Below are positions 1 to 12,100 of a stretch of 64,000 nt of DNA, one piece after another. Position 1 is the first letter of the stretch. Each line of letters starts with the position of its first letter. The DNA is from Mycoplasma phocoenae (lineage in GTDB: Bacteria > Bacillota_I > Bacilli_A > Mycoplasmatales > Metamycoplasmataceae): positions 310,001-374,000 of the forward strand of contig NZ_CP051481.1 of NCBI RefSeq assembly GCF_012934855.1. Direction: 5' to 3'. Under the pieces are notes generated by a model that ran no database searches, was not told the origin of the DNA, and saw only the letters and a list, made by a program, of their open reading frames with translations. Position numbers and translations under genes: made by a program.

Positions 1-1698
1 TTCTTTTCAGCAATGTTAATCGTTGTTGGTGGAACAATTGGTGCTGGTATTTTCTTCGTTTCTAAACAAGTTAATGGCTACTCACAAGGTTCATTACTAT
101 TAGCCATCTTTTGTTGAATACTTGCAGCATGTGCTATTGTTGCAATGGGTCTAGCCCTAATCGAAATAGCAAGCGTTCGTAATGATAACTTATCGTTAAT
201 CGGTTGAAACAAAGTTTTTAACAGTAGATTCATCTATAAAGGTTCAAAAAACTTTATGGTTTACATCTATTTACCATTAACATACTTCTTTATGCCGTTT
301 TACGTAATCGCATCATTCCAAGAAGGATTAGGAGCCTTTGGTAATAACAAATTTGGAACAGAAGTAGATTGAATCATTTGATTAGTAATTTCACTAGCAA
401 TGTCAGCATACTTCATTATTGTTCCAGCAATATGATCAAAAGTAGGGGATATTCAAAATAAAGCTATTTTATCAGTTAAATTTATTCCTCTAGCATTAGT
501 AGCTATCTTAGGATTAGCATTACTATTTTCAGGAAAATCAAACGGATTCCCAATCAAAACAGATTCATTAGAGATTTCTGAATCAATTAAATTGGGAGAA
601 TCAATTAAAACATGAACAGGAATGGGTGCAGGATTGGGATTATTCTTAGCTATTGCAGCTATCTTCTTCTCATTCGACGCATTCTATGTTGCAGCAGGTA
701 TTTCTTCAGAAATGAAAGAACCTAAAAAAACACCATTAGCAATTTTAATGGGTATTGTAGTTATTACAGTAGTTTACTTATTAATTGCTATAGCTATCTC
801 AGTTAACGGTGGAACAGTATCCGAAATGACTAAAAACCTAGCAAAATTATTAGGTAAAAAAGCATCAGATATAATTTTAGGAATTCTAAACTTATGTATC
901 GCATTTGGTATTTTAGGAATTATTAACTCATACTCAATGTGATCAGCACGTTACGTAGAAGACTTATACGCAGATGGTGACTTACCATTCTGACAAAAAT
1001 TTTACAAAAAATTAAACCCTAACAAACCATGAGTTGGAGTTAAATTTGGATTAATCATCGCATTACCAATTTCAGCATTATTCGTTACAATTGGTGCAGT
1101 AGCCTACAGAGGTGGATTAATTTGAGATGATGAATACGGATCAGGAATGAACTATGTATATGGATTCTGTGATTTAATGGCAACATGAACAGCTTTATTC
1201 ACATTCGCATTTATAGCATTCGCAATCTTCGGTGCAATTAAAAACCGTAAAACAAACAAAATTGAAATTAAAGAGAAAAAAGCATACTTTATGCCATGTG
1301 CATGAATAGCAGTTATTGCTACAATGTTAGCTTTAGGTGTAACATTATTAGTTCCATTCATCGACTTATTTATCCTAGCAGGATTTGATGAAAATACTAA
1401 AGCACCAGCATTAGTTGCAGCTGCTCAAGACGCAGTTGAAAAAGCAAAAAACGACCCAGAAAAATTACAAAAAGCACAAGAAGCATTAAAAGCATTAGTC
1501 GACGGAAACAATGGATTAGACGCAGCTAGAACATTCTTTAAAGAAACATTATTCTCACGTCTATCAATCATAGTAGTTCTATTCATTTTCTTAGGACTTA
1601 CATTCTTACCTACAATATTTGAAGACTTAATGGCTAAGAAAAAATTTGGTTCAGTAGCTAAATACGAAGCTTGAAAAGCAGAACAATTATCAAAATAA
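1..1698 (+). CDS. amino acid permease, APC family (5' end outside window)
   Basis: Polytopic membrane protein that most likely imports an amino acid by proton or antiport coupling. The frame is open from base 1 to TAA at 1696 with TGA read as Trp, so the true start lies upstream. Near the visible start, GGTIGAGIF matches the conserved first helix of APC (amino acid-polyamine-organocation) transporters. About a dozen hydrophobic segments follow. Between the last helices lies a charged, Ala/Lys-rich loop (about bases 1390-1530) that should be extracytoplasmic or a long linker. A rho-independent terminator follows directly. The substrate cannot be told from sequence; arginine/ornithine or glutamate-type permeases are possible in this group. 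Confidence 0.85.
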
Positions 1699-1710
1699 TT
1701 CAATTTTATT

Positions 1711-1735
1711 AAAAACAGGTAACCCCCTGTTTTTT
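1711..1735 (+). terminator. rho-independent terminator of the permease gene
   Basis: Perfect stem AACAGG/CCTGTT with a TAACCC-type loop, followed by a T run. It lies 13 bases after the permease stop codon. Confidence 0.8.
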
Positions 1736-1840
1736 CTTTATATTTTTGCATGTTATTTGTTTTTTTTATGCGGATAAATAAAATAGTAATGTATTTACTA
1801 ATACGTATATTGATGAATAAAAATATAAAACAATATATAA

Positions 1841-1866
1841 AAACACCTATTAGTAAGGTGCTTTTT
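1841..1866 (-). terminator. terminator of the minus-strand UPF0154 operon
   Basis: Stem GCACCT/AGGTGT with a 7-base loop, flanked by A on one side and T on the other, so it can act on both strands. It lies 24 bases past the stop of the UPF0154 gene. Confidence 0.65.
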
Positions 1867-1889
1867 GATTATTAATAATATATTTATTA

Positions 1890-2117
1890 TTATTTGGCTT
1901 GTTTCATTGAACGCATAACAGCTTTTATTTGTGATTCTGAAGGTTTACGACCCATTTGTAAGAACATTGCACGAATCATTGATTCTGTTATTGGAGGATT
2001 TTCATCTAATTGTTTTTTAAATCTTTTTTGTGCAATGAACATTCCACTAAAGATACCAATTGCTAATGCAACAATAAATGATGATATCGCAATAACTACT
2101 ACTACTCATGTTTCCAT
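1890..2117 (-). CDS. UPF0154 family small membrane protein
   Basis: 75-residue protein with one N-terminal transmembrane helix (residues about 3-28) and a basic cytoplasmic tail. The tail motif NPPITESMIRAMFLQMGRKP is typical of the UPF0154 (YneF-like) family, a short conserved Firmicute/mollicute membrane protein of unknown function. An AAAGGATAAT ribosome site precedes the ATG. Its start lies 4 bases after the stop of the preceding membrane-protein gene on the same strand, so the two are probably cotranscribed. The family call is from recognised motif and length. Confidence 0.85.
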
Positions 2118-2121
2118 ATTA

Positions 2122-3036
2122 TTATCCTTTCTTTCTACTTAATAAAATTCTTTTAACCATCAATATAACAATGAAGGGAATAACTAACAATATTAATATT
2201 GATATAAAAAATATTTTAGCGTAAAATCTATTAGTTTTCTGTTTATCTTCCATTATTTTGTTGTAATCAATTACATTTGATCCAACGAAGTTTTCTATTG
2301 TTGCTATTCTTGAACGTCTTATCAGCGATATTACAACGTGTAAAACTATTCCAATTACTAATACTGATATAAACACATATATTCAAATCATTGGGTTTGG
2401 GAATGAATGTGCAATTCAAGCTTTAAAATCTAAAAAGTATATTGCTTCTTTTGTTTCGGGGTCGATTCCTCTTGATTGTCATCATTGAGCCTCTTTTAGT
2501 GATCAAAAGATAGCAATAAATAATCCAAAGTAAAAGACATAAGCAATTGTTAATCAATTATATAAAACTTGTTTCATGACAATTTTTCTATACAATAAAG
2601 TAATAAATGCCGGTGTTGAAGTTTCGCCTCTTATAATGTAATTTCTATACTCTTTAGCAGTTTGAATAATACCGTTTAATTCAATAGAATCAATGGCTAG
2701 TCTCCATACAACCAGTAGCACACCCACAATGTCTACGACATATCAAAACCAAGGAATATGACCTTCTTTATTAAGCCATATCGGTTTTGTTAAGAAGATT
2801 GTAAAAAATGTAATTCCAGTTATTAGTAAAACTAATTCAATAACTATATTGAATAACTTAACTGAACGCTGTCCCTTGAATACTTTGTAAATTCCATTAG
2901 GTATAATACCTTTAGGGTCTATTGTTTCAGTTTTTGTTGATTTAAAAGTCTTTGTGTTGATGTTTTGATCTATATCAACTCTTACTGTTTTTGTATTGGA
3001 GATATTATTGTTATTATTTCACGGTTTAATATCCAT
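2122..3036 (-). CDS. mycoplasma integral membrane protein, about five helices (possibly MSC_0882 family)
   Basis: 304-residue protein, continuous only with TGA as Trp. The N-terminus is soluble and Asn-rich (about 60 residues). Five hydrophobic segments follow: three between about 60 and 190, and two near the C-terminus, ending in a Lys/Arg tail. The start is chosen at 3036 because GGAGG lies just upstream. Architecture and position resemble mycoplasma proteins named MSC_0882-family, but I give that only as a guess; no enzymatic motif is visible. It is followed directly by the UPF0154 gene. Confidence 0.7.
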
Positions 3037-3224
3037 AATCCTCCTTTATTTTTAACGATAAAATTTAATAATTATTATTAAATATATCCATAAATATTTT
3101 ACACTATTACAAATTTTTATCTTTTTTTAAGCCATTATACTTTTTAAAAAGCTTAAAATTTGCATTGATCTTCAGTAATTTTTTCAATAAAATTGACTGA
3201 TAACTTTCCATTTAAATAAATTGT

Positions 3225-3253
3225 TTGGAAAAATAATTCAATTATGGTAGAAT
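3225..3253 (+). promoter_or_regulatory. probable promoter of rpmB
   Basis: A -35-like TTGGAA (3225-3230) and a -10-like TAGAAT (3248-3253) are separated by 17 bp, about 50 bases before the rpmB start. The rest of the interval 3037-3302 is AT-rich, and I see no gene in it. Confidence 0.5.
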
Positions 3254-3302
3254 AAATGGGCAATGCTAGCAAACAAATTACGTAATTATAGAAGGAGTAA
3301 AA

Positions 3303-3497
3303 ATGCCAGGTAAAGACTGATTAACAGGCAAAAAAGCTCAAAGTGGAAACAAGAGATCTCATGCTTTAAACGCAACAAGAAGAACATTTGATCTTAACTT
3401 ACAAAAAGTTACCATCTTAGACAACGGGCAAAAGAAAAGAATCCGTGTAACCGCTAAAACAGCAAGAACATTAAAAAAATATGGTCTTACTGCTTAA
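3303..3497 (+). CDS. rpmB: 50S ribosomal protein L28
   Basis: 64-residue basic protein of the large ribosomal subunit. It carries the L28 pattern [20 protein letters not shown] near the start and a C-terminal [10 protein letters not shown]. Length matches bacterial L28 (about 62-78). A strong GAAGGAG site lies 6 bases before the ATG. It is monocistronic, with its own promoter and a perfect terminator just after it. It contains no cysteine pairs, so it is a zinc-free form. Confidence 0.95.
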
Positions 3498-3508
3498 TTA
3501 CATTAATT

Positions 3509-3534
3509 AAAACTTCCAATCATGGAAGTTTTTT
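3509..3534 (+). terminator. rho-independent terminator of rpmB
   Basis: Perfect 8-bp stem AACTTCCA/TGGAAGTT, loop ATCA, then a T run, 12 bases after the rpmB stop. Confidence 0.85.
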
Positions 3535-3595
3535 ATATTCTCTTCATTTACTTATTTTTCATTTTTCGTTATAATTTTCTTAGTTAAGAGGTGAT

Positions 3596-4306
3596 ATGAA
3601 TATAAAATTCCAAAACGTTTGTGCACATTATAAGAATAATAAAAACAGCGTACTAAAAAACATAAATTTTGAAGCTAAAAAAGGTTCTTGATTAGCGATA
3701 GTGGGTCCATCAGGATCTGGTAAAACTTCAATAATAAATACATTTTATGGTGATTTAAAAATTAGTACTGGTTCAATATTTATTGATAATCAAAACTTTT
3801 TAAAAAAAAGTTTTTGAAACAAGAGAAAATACTGAAAAAAAATCGGTTTTGTGAGTCAAACTAATAATCTGATTGATACAGACGATGTATATACAAACAT
3901 AAAAAGAGAATTTTTGTTTCCATGAATTTCAAAAAAACAAAAAGAAATGATTCACACTCTTTTAACTCAGTTTCACATGTTTGAAAAAATATATACTCGT
4001 ATTGATGAATTAAGTGGGGGCCAAAAACAAAGAGTTGAATTAATTAAGTTATGTTTAAAAAATAAATTGGCAATCTTTTTAGATGAGCCAACTAATAATT
4101 TAGATACAAAAACGACTAATATAATTTTTAAGCATTTAAAAAAATGAACACAAAAACATTCAATAACAACAATAGCAGTAATGCATGATTTGGAAGCTGT
4201 TAAAGAATTTTTTGATGAATATATAGCAGTAGTGGATGGGGAAATAATCAGTAGTGGTCCAGTAAAATTATTGACAAAAAAAGAATTAAACAATATATAT
4301 AAGTAA
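3596..4306 (+). CDS. ABC transporter ATP-binding protein (phosphonate/phosphate-import-like)
   Basis: 236-residue ABC ATPase. Walker A GPSGSGKT is at residues 37-44, signature LSGGQKQR at 139-146, Walker B with LDEPT at about 162-166, and an H-loop MHD near 197. The Walker A and overall length recall PhnC/PstB-type or FtsE/LolD-like subunits. It sits alone: no permease or binding-protein gene is adjacent, so its partners must be encoded elsewhere. The start follows AAGAGGTGAT. The gene before it is rpmB with its own terminator, so this one has its own promoter. The transported substrate is unknown. Confidence 0.8.
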
Positions 4307-4373
4307 ATGAATTGTTATATATTTTTAATTAAAATTAAAACATTATATAATGTTTAATATCAAGGGGGATAAA

Positions 4374-5357
4374 ATGCAAAAAATAGTTAAAAATTCAATA
4401 GTTTTTGGAATGGATCATTCTTGAGGTTTGGCTCAAGAAATTCAAGAAATATTAAAAATGGAAATAATTAAACCTAATAAAACTGTGTTTAAAAATGGTG
4501 AGGTTATGCTGTCTTCTCCAGTTACTGTGCGTAATTTGGATACTTATTTAATTTGTAATACAGGTAATGCAGTGCATGATCAATTAATGGAAATTTTGAT
4601 TTTCATTGATTCTTTAAAAAGAGCCGGAGCAAAAAGTATTAATTTAGTTATGACGTGTTATGGTTATGCTCGTCAAGACAGAAAAGCGGGGCCACGTCAA
4701 CCTATTACAGCGAAGCTTGTGGCGGATTTATTGGAAACTGCGGGAATAAGTAAAATTTTTACAATGGATTTACACAATACTTCTATTCAAGGGTTTTTCA
4801 ATGTACCAGTTGATGATTTAAATGGTAACTTAATCTTTGCGCATGAATTACGCAAAAGAGGTGAGTTTTTCAGTGTTGTTTCGCCTGATCACGGTGGAAC
4901 AGTTAGAGCGAGAGGACTTGCGGAGTTAATTTCACAAGATATACAAATAGCTGTTATTGACAAACGTCGTACTGCACCTAATGTAAGTGAAGTTATGGGT
5001 ATATTAGGGGATGTTAAAAACAAAAACATTATTATCATCGATGACATTATTGATACTGGTGGAACAATAATTAAAGCTGCACATACATTGAAAGAACATG
5101 GGGCTAAAAAAATAATCGTTGCTGCATCACACGGTTTATTCTCAAATGGTTTTGAGATGTTTGAAAATGATGATGTAATATCTGAAGTTATGATATTAAA
5201 TACTATTGAAAGTAATAAGTTTAAAGGTTGAAAAAAACTAAATATTGTTTCATTGGGATTTTTCCTAGCTCATGTTATAAAATCTAACATTGAAAGTGAA
5301 TCAATTACAGGAATATATAATGCTTACAAAGACGAAGATTTCACAGATTTTGAATAA
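4374..5357 (+). CDS. prs: ribose-phosphate pyrophosphokinase
   Basis: 327-residue enzyme that makes PRPP from ribose 5-phosphate and ATP for nucleotide salvage. Visible family features are GYARQDRK (about residue 95-102), the DLHNTSIQGFF segment, SPDHGGTVRAR, and the PRPP-binding loop with DDIIDTGGT at about 221-229. AAGGGGGAT precedes the ATG. The gene overlaps the start of rsmG by 38 bases, so translation is probably coupled. Divergence is normal for mollicutes; no key residue appears missing. Confidence 0.93.
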
Positions 5358-6021
5358 TTATTCCATAAATATATCTGAAGAAAAACTTAACAAATTAGTC
5401 AAATATTATGAATTAATTGAAACAAAAAATAAAGTTATGAATTTAACAGGATTTAAAGAAGAAGAATTAGTTATTCAGGGTTTAGTTGAATCTATTCTTT
5501 GTTTAAATAAATCATTTAATTTGACTGAAAAAGAAAAATACAAATTAGTTGATATAGGCGCTGGTGCCGGCTTTCCATCAGTTCCTTATTTTATCGTTAA
5601 CCAAGAAAAAATTGAACTTACAATTATCGAACCCTTAAAAAAACGCTGTGTCTTTTTACAAGAAGTCAGTGATGCTTTAAATTTAAATATTTCAATTATT
5701 AATGAAAGAGCTGAAAATATTAAATCGATTGAAGTATTCGATTTAATAACTGCAAGAGCGGTAACACATTTAAAAAATTTAATAGAAATAACTTGTCAAT
5801 TGGGAAAAATAAATTCACAACAAGTTTTTATAAAAGGTGATAATGCTGACAAGGAAATCAAAGAATCACAAAAAATCATTAATGTTTTAAACGTGAAAGT
5901 TAAATCAACAAAATTTAATACTCAAGGAATAAGAAATAACACATTAGTTTCAATAATAAAAAACAAATCTGCACCTAAATTATATCCTCGAGCATGATCA
6001 AAAATAATTTCTGATAAGTAA
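5320..6021 (+). CDS. rsmG: 16S rRNA (guanine527-N7)-methyltransferase
   Basis: 233-residue SAM-dependent methyltransferase that modifies G527 of 16S rRNA. The SAM-binding motif VDIGAGAGFPS is at about residues 77-87, and the IEPLKKRCVFL and TARAV segments are typical of RsmG (GidB). I chose the ATG at 5320, inside the end of prs, because an AGGA site precedes it. An upstream in-frame ATT/TTG would add about ten residues without family match. A hairpin terminator follows. Confidence 0.92.
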
Positions 6022-6050
6022 AAAATGAGTCGATCAGATTCATTTTTTTA
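6021..6050 (+). terminator. terminator of prs-rsmG
   Basis: Stem AATGAGTC/GATTCATT with one mismatch and a short loop, followed by seven T, immediately after the rsmG stop. Confidence 0.75.
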
Positions 6051-6155
6051 AATAATTATTAAAAAATAATGTATATAAAATTGATATAAAAATATTATTT
6101 TTATAAATTGATGTAAAATAAATCTATTATATTTTAGTTTGACCAAGGAGGGATA

Positions 6156-9100
6156 ATGAAAAAATTATTAAAAGAAGTTTTTAAATCATTATCAAAAAAC
6201 TTAATTACTGTAGTGTGTTTAACAGTGCTTGTTTTTATAACATGTGGGTTATTCACATTGCTATTTGATGTTAAGAAAAGTTATACATCGTCATTAAATC
6301 AATTTAAAAAAGTTTCAAAAATGCAAAACTTAACAGTTGATTTAGATGTTAACCCAAACGGTGAGATTGTCAAAGGTGGATATGAAAATGTAGATGCCGA
6401 TGGCAATGTTACCAACTCAAAAGAACCAGTGGTTTACATTCCTGACCAAAAACTAAATAAATATCATTTTAAGAAAAACTTATTGAGTATTGAACCACAA
6501 TATTTGAATTTTATTCCAATCAGCAAAATTAATAAAACTCAAGCTCAAACTAAAACAATGACTAGGGAGTATATTGATTCTGAAGTCTTTCAAACATGAT
6601 TTAATGAAAGTATCAACAACTTAGGGCCTGTAATTTTTGATACAAATGAAGCTTCAGTTAGATTTATTGATAATACGGAAGTTCACCTATATACTAAAAA
6701 TAAAGATGGCAATTACATAATTAGCAAAACAACTAATTCAATCAAACCAAATGAAACAATCACATTTGTAGAAGAATACAAACTTGCTGATTTTGCTCAA
6801 GTGGTGAACACACCTTCAAATAAAACTAATAACAAACTTGATGATTTTTTAACAAAGGCAAAAAACTTATATATTAACCCAATTACAAAAACAGCCTCAT
6901 TAAATTACTCGGATTTTCAAAGCTGAAAAAACGAAACAGATGTTGTGATTATTTCAGCTGATAAAGTTCTTGAACAATTAGGTTTTATTGAAAAAAATAA
7001 TCGCTTTTATTTTGATCAATCAAAAGAAAAAGATTTTGCTTTTGTCGATACATCAAAAGTAACCACAAAAACTATTGATAAAAATGTCAAGTTAAGCAAA
7101 ACATTTACACTTGAAAATTATATAAAATCATTAAACTTGAGCGAGTTAAAAACAAGTACTTTCAACAAATTTAAATTTGAAAAAGATGTTAAGTACTATT
7201 TCCCTAAAAACTGAATTCAAATTAATGAAAATAGAGTTGAATTCTTGCGTCATACATATCGTTTAAATTGAGATAAAAATTTAAATGAAAAAGAATCTAA
7301 CTGAAAAGGTACCTATCATTCTTTCATTAAAGGAATTTACCAAGAAAATAATAATGAAATTCCTGCAGACATAAATGAATTTTCATTTTGAACTAAAAAA
7401 ATAAAAAACAAATCCGAATTATTATCGGATCAAAACAATAATGATTCAAAATGAGTATCAAAGTATTCAGCTATTGATATAGATGATATCGATGTTATAT
7501 TGGAATCTAAAAACAACCAAGTTACACCAGCTGGATTAACGATTGCTAAATTGGAAAATATTCCATCCGATTTAAACCCACTTAAACGGGAAATTGCGTT
7601 TAAAAACATTAGTAATACAAACAAATTACAACAAAAAAGAAACTTCATTAGTGTGGGTGCTAACAGTATAGCCCAAAACTCAATCATTAAATATGTTATT
7701 GACAAAGTCGGAGAAGAAAATGTCGGACTACGTCAAAGTATGACGGTTTCTTCAATAAATGAAATTAATTCAAACAAAAACATTTTCCACTTTATTAATA
7801 CTGGTGATAGCGAATACAAAGTTAAAAATGTAAAACAAAACATAGGTCGTCTATTTAATGAGCAATTTGAAAAATCAAGTTTAAATATACCGACAACAGA
7901 AAACAATATCGACGATTATTTATTAGTGCCCGATCCTAAATATCCAAATCGTAAAACAAGAATTAAGTCTGAATATGCAAGTTCAATTATTGAAAACATT
8001 TATAAGGGTTATACACCTGATCCTGAATATTTAAAAACTGATATACGTTATATAAAATATTTTACATACTATAAAGGGACTCAAATTCCTTATGAAAACG
8101 ATGGTAAATTAGTTATTTTAGCTTCAACAAACGAACGTAACAAAACTATGCAATATGCCATTACCACTGCAAAAGAAAAAACTCCTGACGGTAAGAAAAA
8201 ATATATTCTTTTAAGAAAAGATATTATTCAAAACAAAGAAGCATGAATAAAAGCATTATTAACTGAACATCCTTCTGAAATGTCAATTGAAGAACTTGAC
8301 AAATTCTTAAAAGAATCAAAATTAACCATTCGCGCTAAAATCGGAAAAAAAGGTTGAGCCAAATTAGACAATGATTATGACAATGGAATGTGAATACCGT
8401 ATATTTATGGGTCAGTATCTTCATCTGCAATTGTAGATATAACTCAAAATAATTCATTGAAAGTATTGGTTAATGATTTCAAAGATGCAGTAATGAATTC
8501 AGATTTATCAAAAATGATTACTAAAAAACATTTAGATAAATTCATTAATTCTGGTCAACGCGCAGCAGAAAGAAACGGCGTGCATTCCTTACTATCTACC
8601 GGTAAAACTAATGCCATTGTTATACAAGCAACATTATTCGACTGAGTATATGAATTAACTAGCCAAATATCAGAAGAAGAACAAACTATCAACTCTAATG
8701 CCAACATTATAATCCAACAGATGTTTAATAACATTATTGACTTCATTTGAAATCAAATCAAATTTGATGAAAATGGGAAACAACGTACACAAGATCAACA
8801 ATTTGAATACTTAAAACAAGAATTCACAAAAATTGAAAAATTAATGTCTTCAATTACTGGCAGCGAGAGTGGATTCATGTCTTCGATACTACCCGGAGTT
8901 AGTTTAAATACAATACTGAATTACTTCAAAAGCATTGATACATTATTTATTTCACTTAAACAATTAATTGCCTCAATAGACTTTATAACATTTTCACAAT
9001 TAGGTCATCAATGATACAAAGACAATCCTTATAAACCATACACAAATACAAAAGCTAAATATTACACATTAAGTAAAGATGAGATATTAAGTTTCTTATT

Positions 9101-12100
9101 AAAAAGTATTAAAGAGTCTAAACTGAAAAAAGTGTTGAAAAATATTTTCAATAATATAGATTTCAATAAAGTATTAAATCCGGATGTTGAGGGCAGTTTA
9201 TTCAAAATCATTGTAAATAATGCTCGAACAGTAAATAAACCATTTACCAACGATGAAGAAGTAACTTTATATAATTTGTTTAACAAATTTAACTATTATA
9301 AAGATGATTCGAAAAAAGCATTCACCAATATTCCTGAAGCGATAAATAATTTAATAGAATTAATTGATCTTAAAAAAATGATTGCAAATATTGATTCTTA
9401 CTTAGCAAAAGGTTTTGTTGCAGATCCTGTAGAAATAAACGGTCAAATATATCAAAATAACTTTACTAAAAAAATTACCAACAGTCAAAAATTGGCGTCC
9501 TTAATTTCTTCGCTATTGCATTCAAATAGTGACTCAACAAAAGTTGATGCTAACAAAATATTTCAACTACAAAATTCATTAATTAAATTAGCTAATTTAT
9601 CATCTAAAACATCTGGAGCTTTAGGATTACAAATTCCGGCTGGAGATGATGAAAGAATTTCTATCAACGATATTGGAACATTTTCTTTAATAAGATTCGA
9701 AAATCCTAATAAAAAAGAAGAAAACGATGATCAAATTCAACCATACGATATTGACAAAATTACAAAATTAAAACAAAAAATTGAATTAGCAATAAAACAA
9801 AAAGGTGAAAAGTTACGTTTCACATATTCTGAATCATCATTCTTGAATACAGTTGTTTTAGTTACGAAACCAGAATTTGATAATTTAGAACTTGTACTTG
9901 GAAAATTAGATAAATATGAAAAATTAATTAAAAAACTAGATTTAAACAACATATTTGGGGAATTTGATAAATACGATTTAAGTTTTGACAGCATTGATAA
10001 AAAACCAATGTCATTCGGAGATTATGCATATTACTCTTCGTTATTCAATGAAAAAAAACAATCGGACAAAAAAGAATTCAAACGTACTTTATATAATCAA
10101 ATTAAACCTTTATTAGGTGCTTTATATTCAAAAAACATTAGTAGTTTAATATCGAACGAATTAAATCTATACAGTGCTTGAATTCAAATCGCATATGATT
10201 TATACAATTCAAACCCAAATATCACTCTATCAGAAATCAAAAAATTTGTTTTATCAATTTATGATATGGCAGAAGATAAAAAATTAAAAGAAGTCATTAC
10301 TAACTATTCAAAAGTAAAAGATCCGATTCCATCATTTAATTCATTATTGGGTTCTGATGAAAATAACTATGCAACATTATTTAAAATAAGTTATGCTTTA
10401 GCTAATAATTTTGAAGCTACAAATGAATTGGTAAAAGAAAATAACGTGTTAGACGAAGCATTGCAAAATGTTTTAACAAAACACAATATTTCAAACCAAA
10501 TAAATGTCATAAAACCAATTGTAGAAAAAAACATTTATCAATTAGTTCAACAATGAGCGTTATTGATTGATTCAAATTGATTCCCAAGCAATTACAAAGA
10601 ATCACAAGAATTCTTTGTAAACAACTTTATTGATTCTCCAAACAAAGAACAATCATTAATTACATCAATATATGATTTACAGTTATTACAACAACACGCT
10701 ATAAACAGCTCTAAGTTATCAAAAACATTGAATGTCATTGGGTTTAATTCAGTAATAAACAATCCTTTTGCTATATTGAGTTATCCTCAAATACTTTTAT
10801 ACACTGCTATAAGTAACCAAGAAAACAATGGTAATTTAGCATTGATCGTAAAAAAATTGTTTTCAAACTATGAGTCAGCATCATTAAATCAATTAGAAAA
10901 ATTATTAAATCCATTATTTGAAAAAGTTGAAATTGTTCAAACTTATGCAGATGGTGTTGTAGATGAAAATATTGCTATTGACTCATCATGATTAGAATCT
11001 ATTTTAGAAAGTATTTTAGAAATCGACGAAGAAAAACCGGTTATATTTGGACTAAATTTAAAAAATTTATATACTTCATTAATAGGTGCATTAATCGAAC
11101 AACCTGAAACACGTGTTGGGAATGCATATAACGCAACTACTGCTTATTTAGCAAAAACAAATCAAGCTTATTTAGAAAAAAACAATAAAGAAATTTACAA
11201 AGGTGATTTAAGTGAATATTTAAATGATCCTTATAAAATGAGTATTTTTGTTTCTAAACTTGATGCAAAATACAAAATAACAGTAAACTCACTTGAATAT
11301 ATTTTGGTTGGAGTCGATACAACTGCTGACTATTTATATCCAGTTATTGACGAAGAAAACTTACAAGTTGATGTTGAAAAACAAGCGTTGGTTTATGTAA
11401 ATAACAAGGGATTCAATCGTATGCGCGCTGCAAACCCAACTAATGCTGTTAAAGAATACTTATTGGTTAAATATGAAAAACAACCAAAAGAAATCGTGGA
11501 ATTACAAACAGATATATCAAACTACATCAAAAATATATCAACCAGTTTTTCTGAAAAAGTATATCTTGATAAGGAAATAGATCCGATAAACCCAGAAAGA
11601 AGTATTCGTATTACACTTGTTAAAAAAATAATTAAATCAATTAGTAACATTCAAGTATTCTCATTAATTATTCTAATTGTCCTTATATCGTTAAGTGTTT
11701 ACTTTGTAATTCGTCGTTACATTAACATGCGTAGCAAGGTTATTGGAATTTTACGTTCACAAGGTTATCGTGAATATCAAATTGCATTTGCGTTCTGTTC
11801 ATTCTCATGATTAAGTACAATAGTTGGGGGATTATTAGGATATCTAACTGGTCACTTTGCGCAAGGTTTCGCATTTAATTTATTTAGTTCATACTGAACA
11901 TTACCAACTCAAAGTATTAGTTTTAACTGAATAACGTTATTATCCACACTAGCTGTGCCAACATTAATGATGTCTAGTTTAATATTCATCATCACAATGC
12001 TATCAATAAGATTAAAACCAATTGAAATGATGTCGGGATTGAGCGATTTAAATATTGGTAAAATAGCAAGAACATTCGCCTTACCAATTAGAAAATTACC

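Noticed and set aside
5290-5319. Ten-residue upstream extension of rsmG
   Set aside because: It would need a non-ATG start; the ATG at 5320 has an AGGA site and fits the family length.
6073-6119. Imperfect direct repeat (ATAAAATTGATATAAAA / ATAAATTGATGTAAAAT) before the giant permease gene
   Set aside because: It may be two tandem extended -10 promoters, but in such AT-rich sequence the similarity could arise by chance, so I do not list it as a feature.
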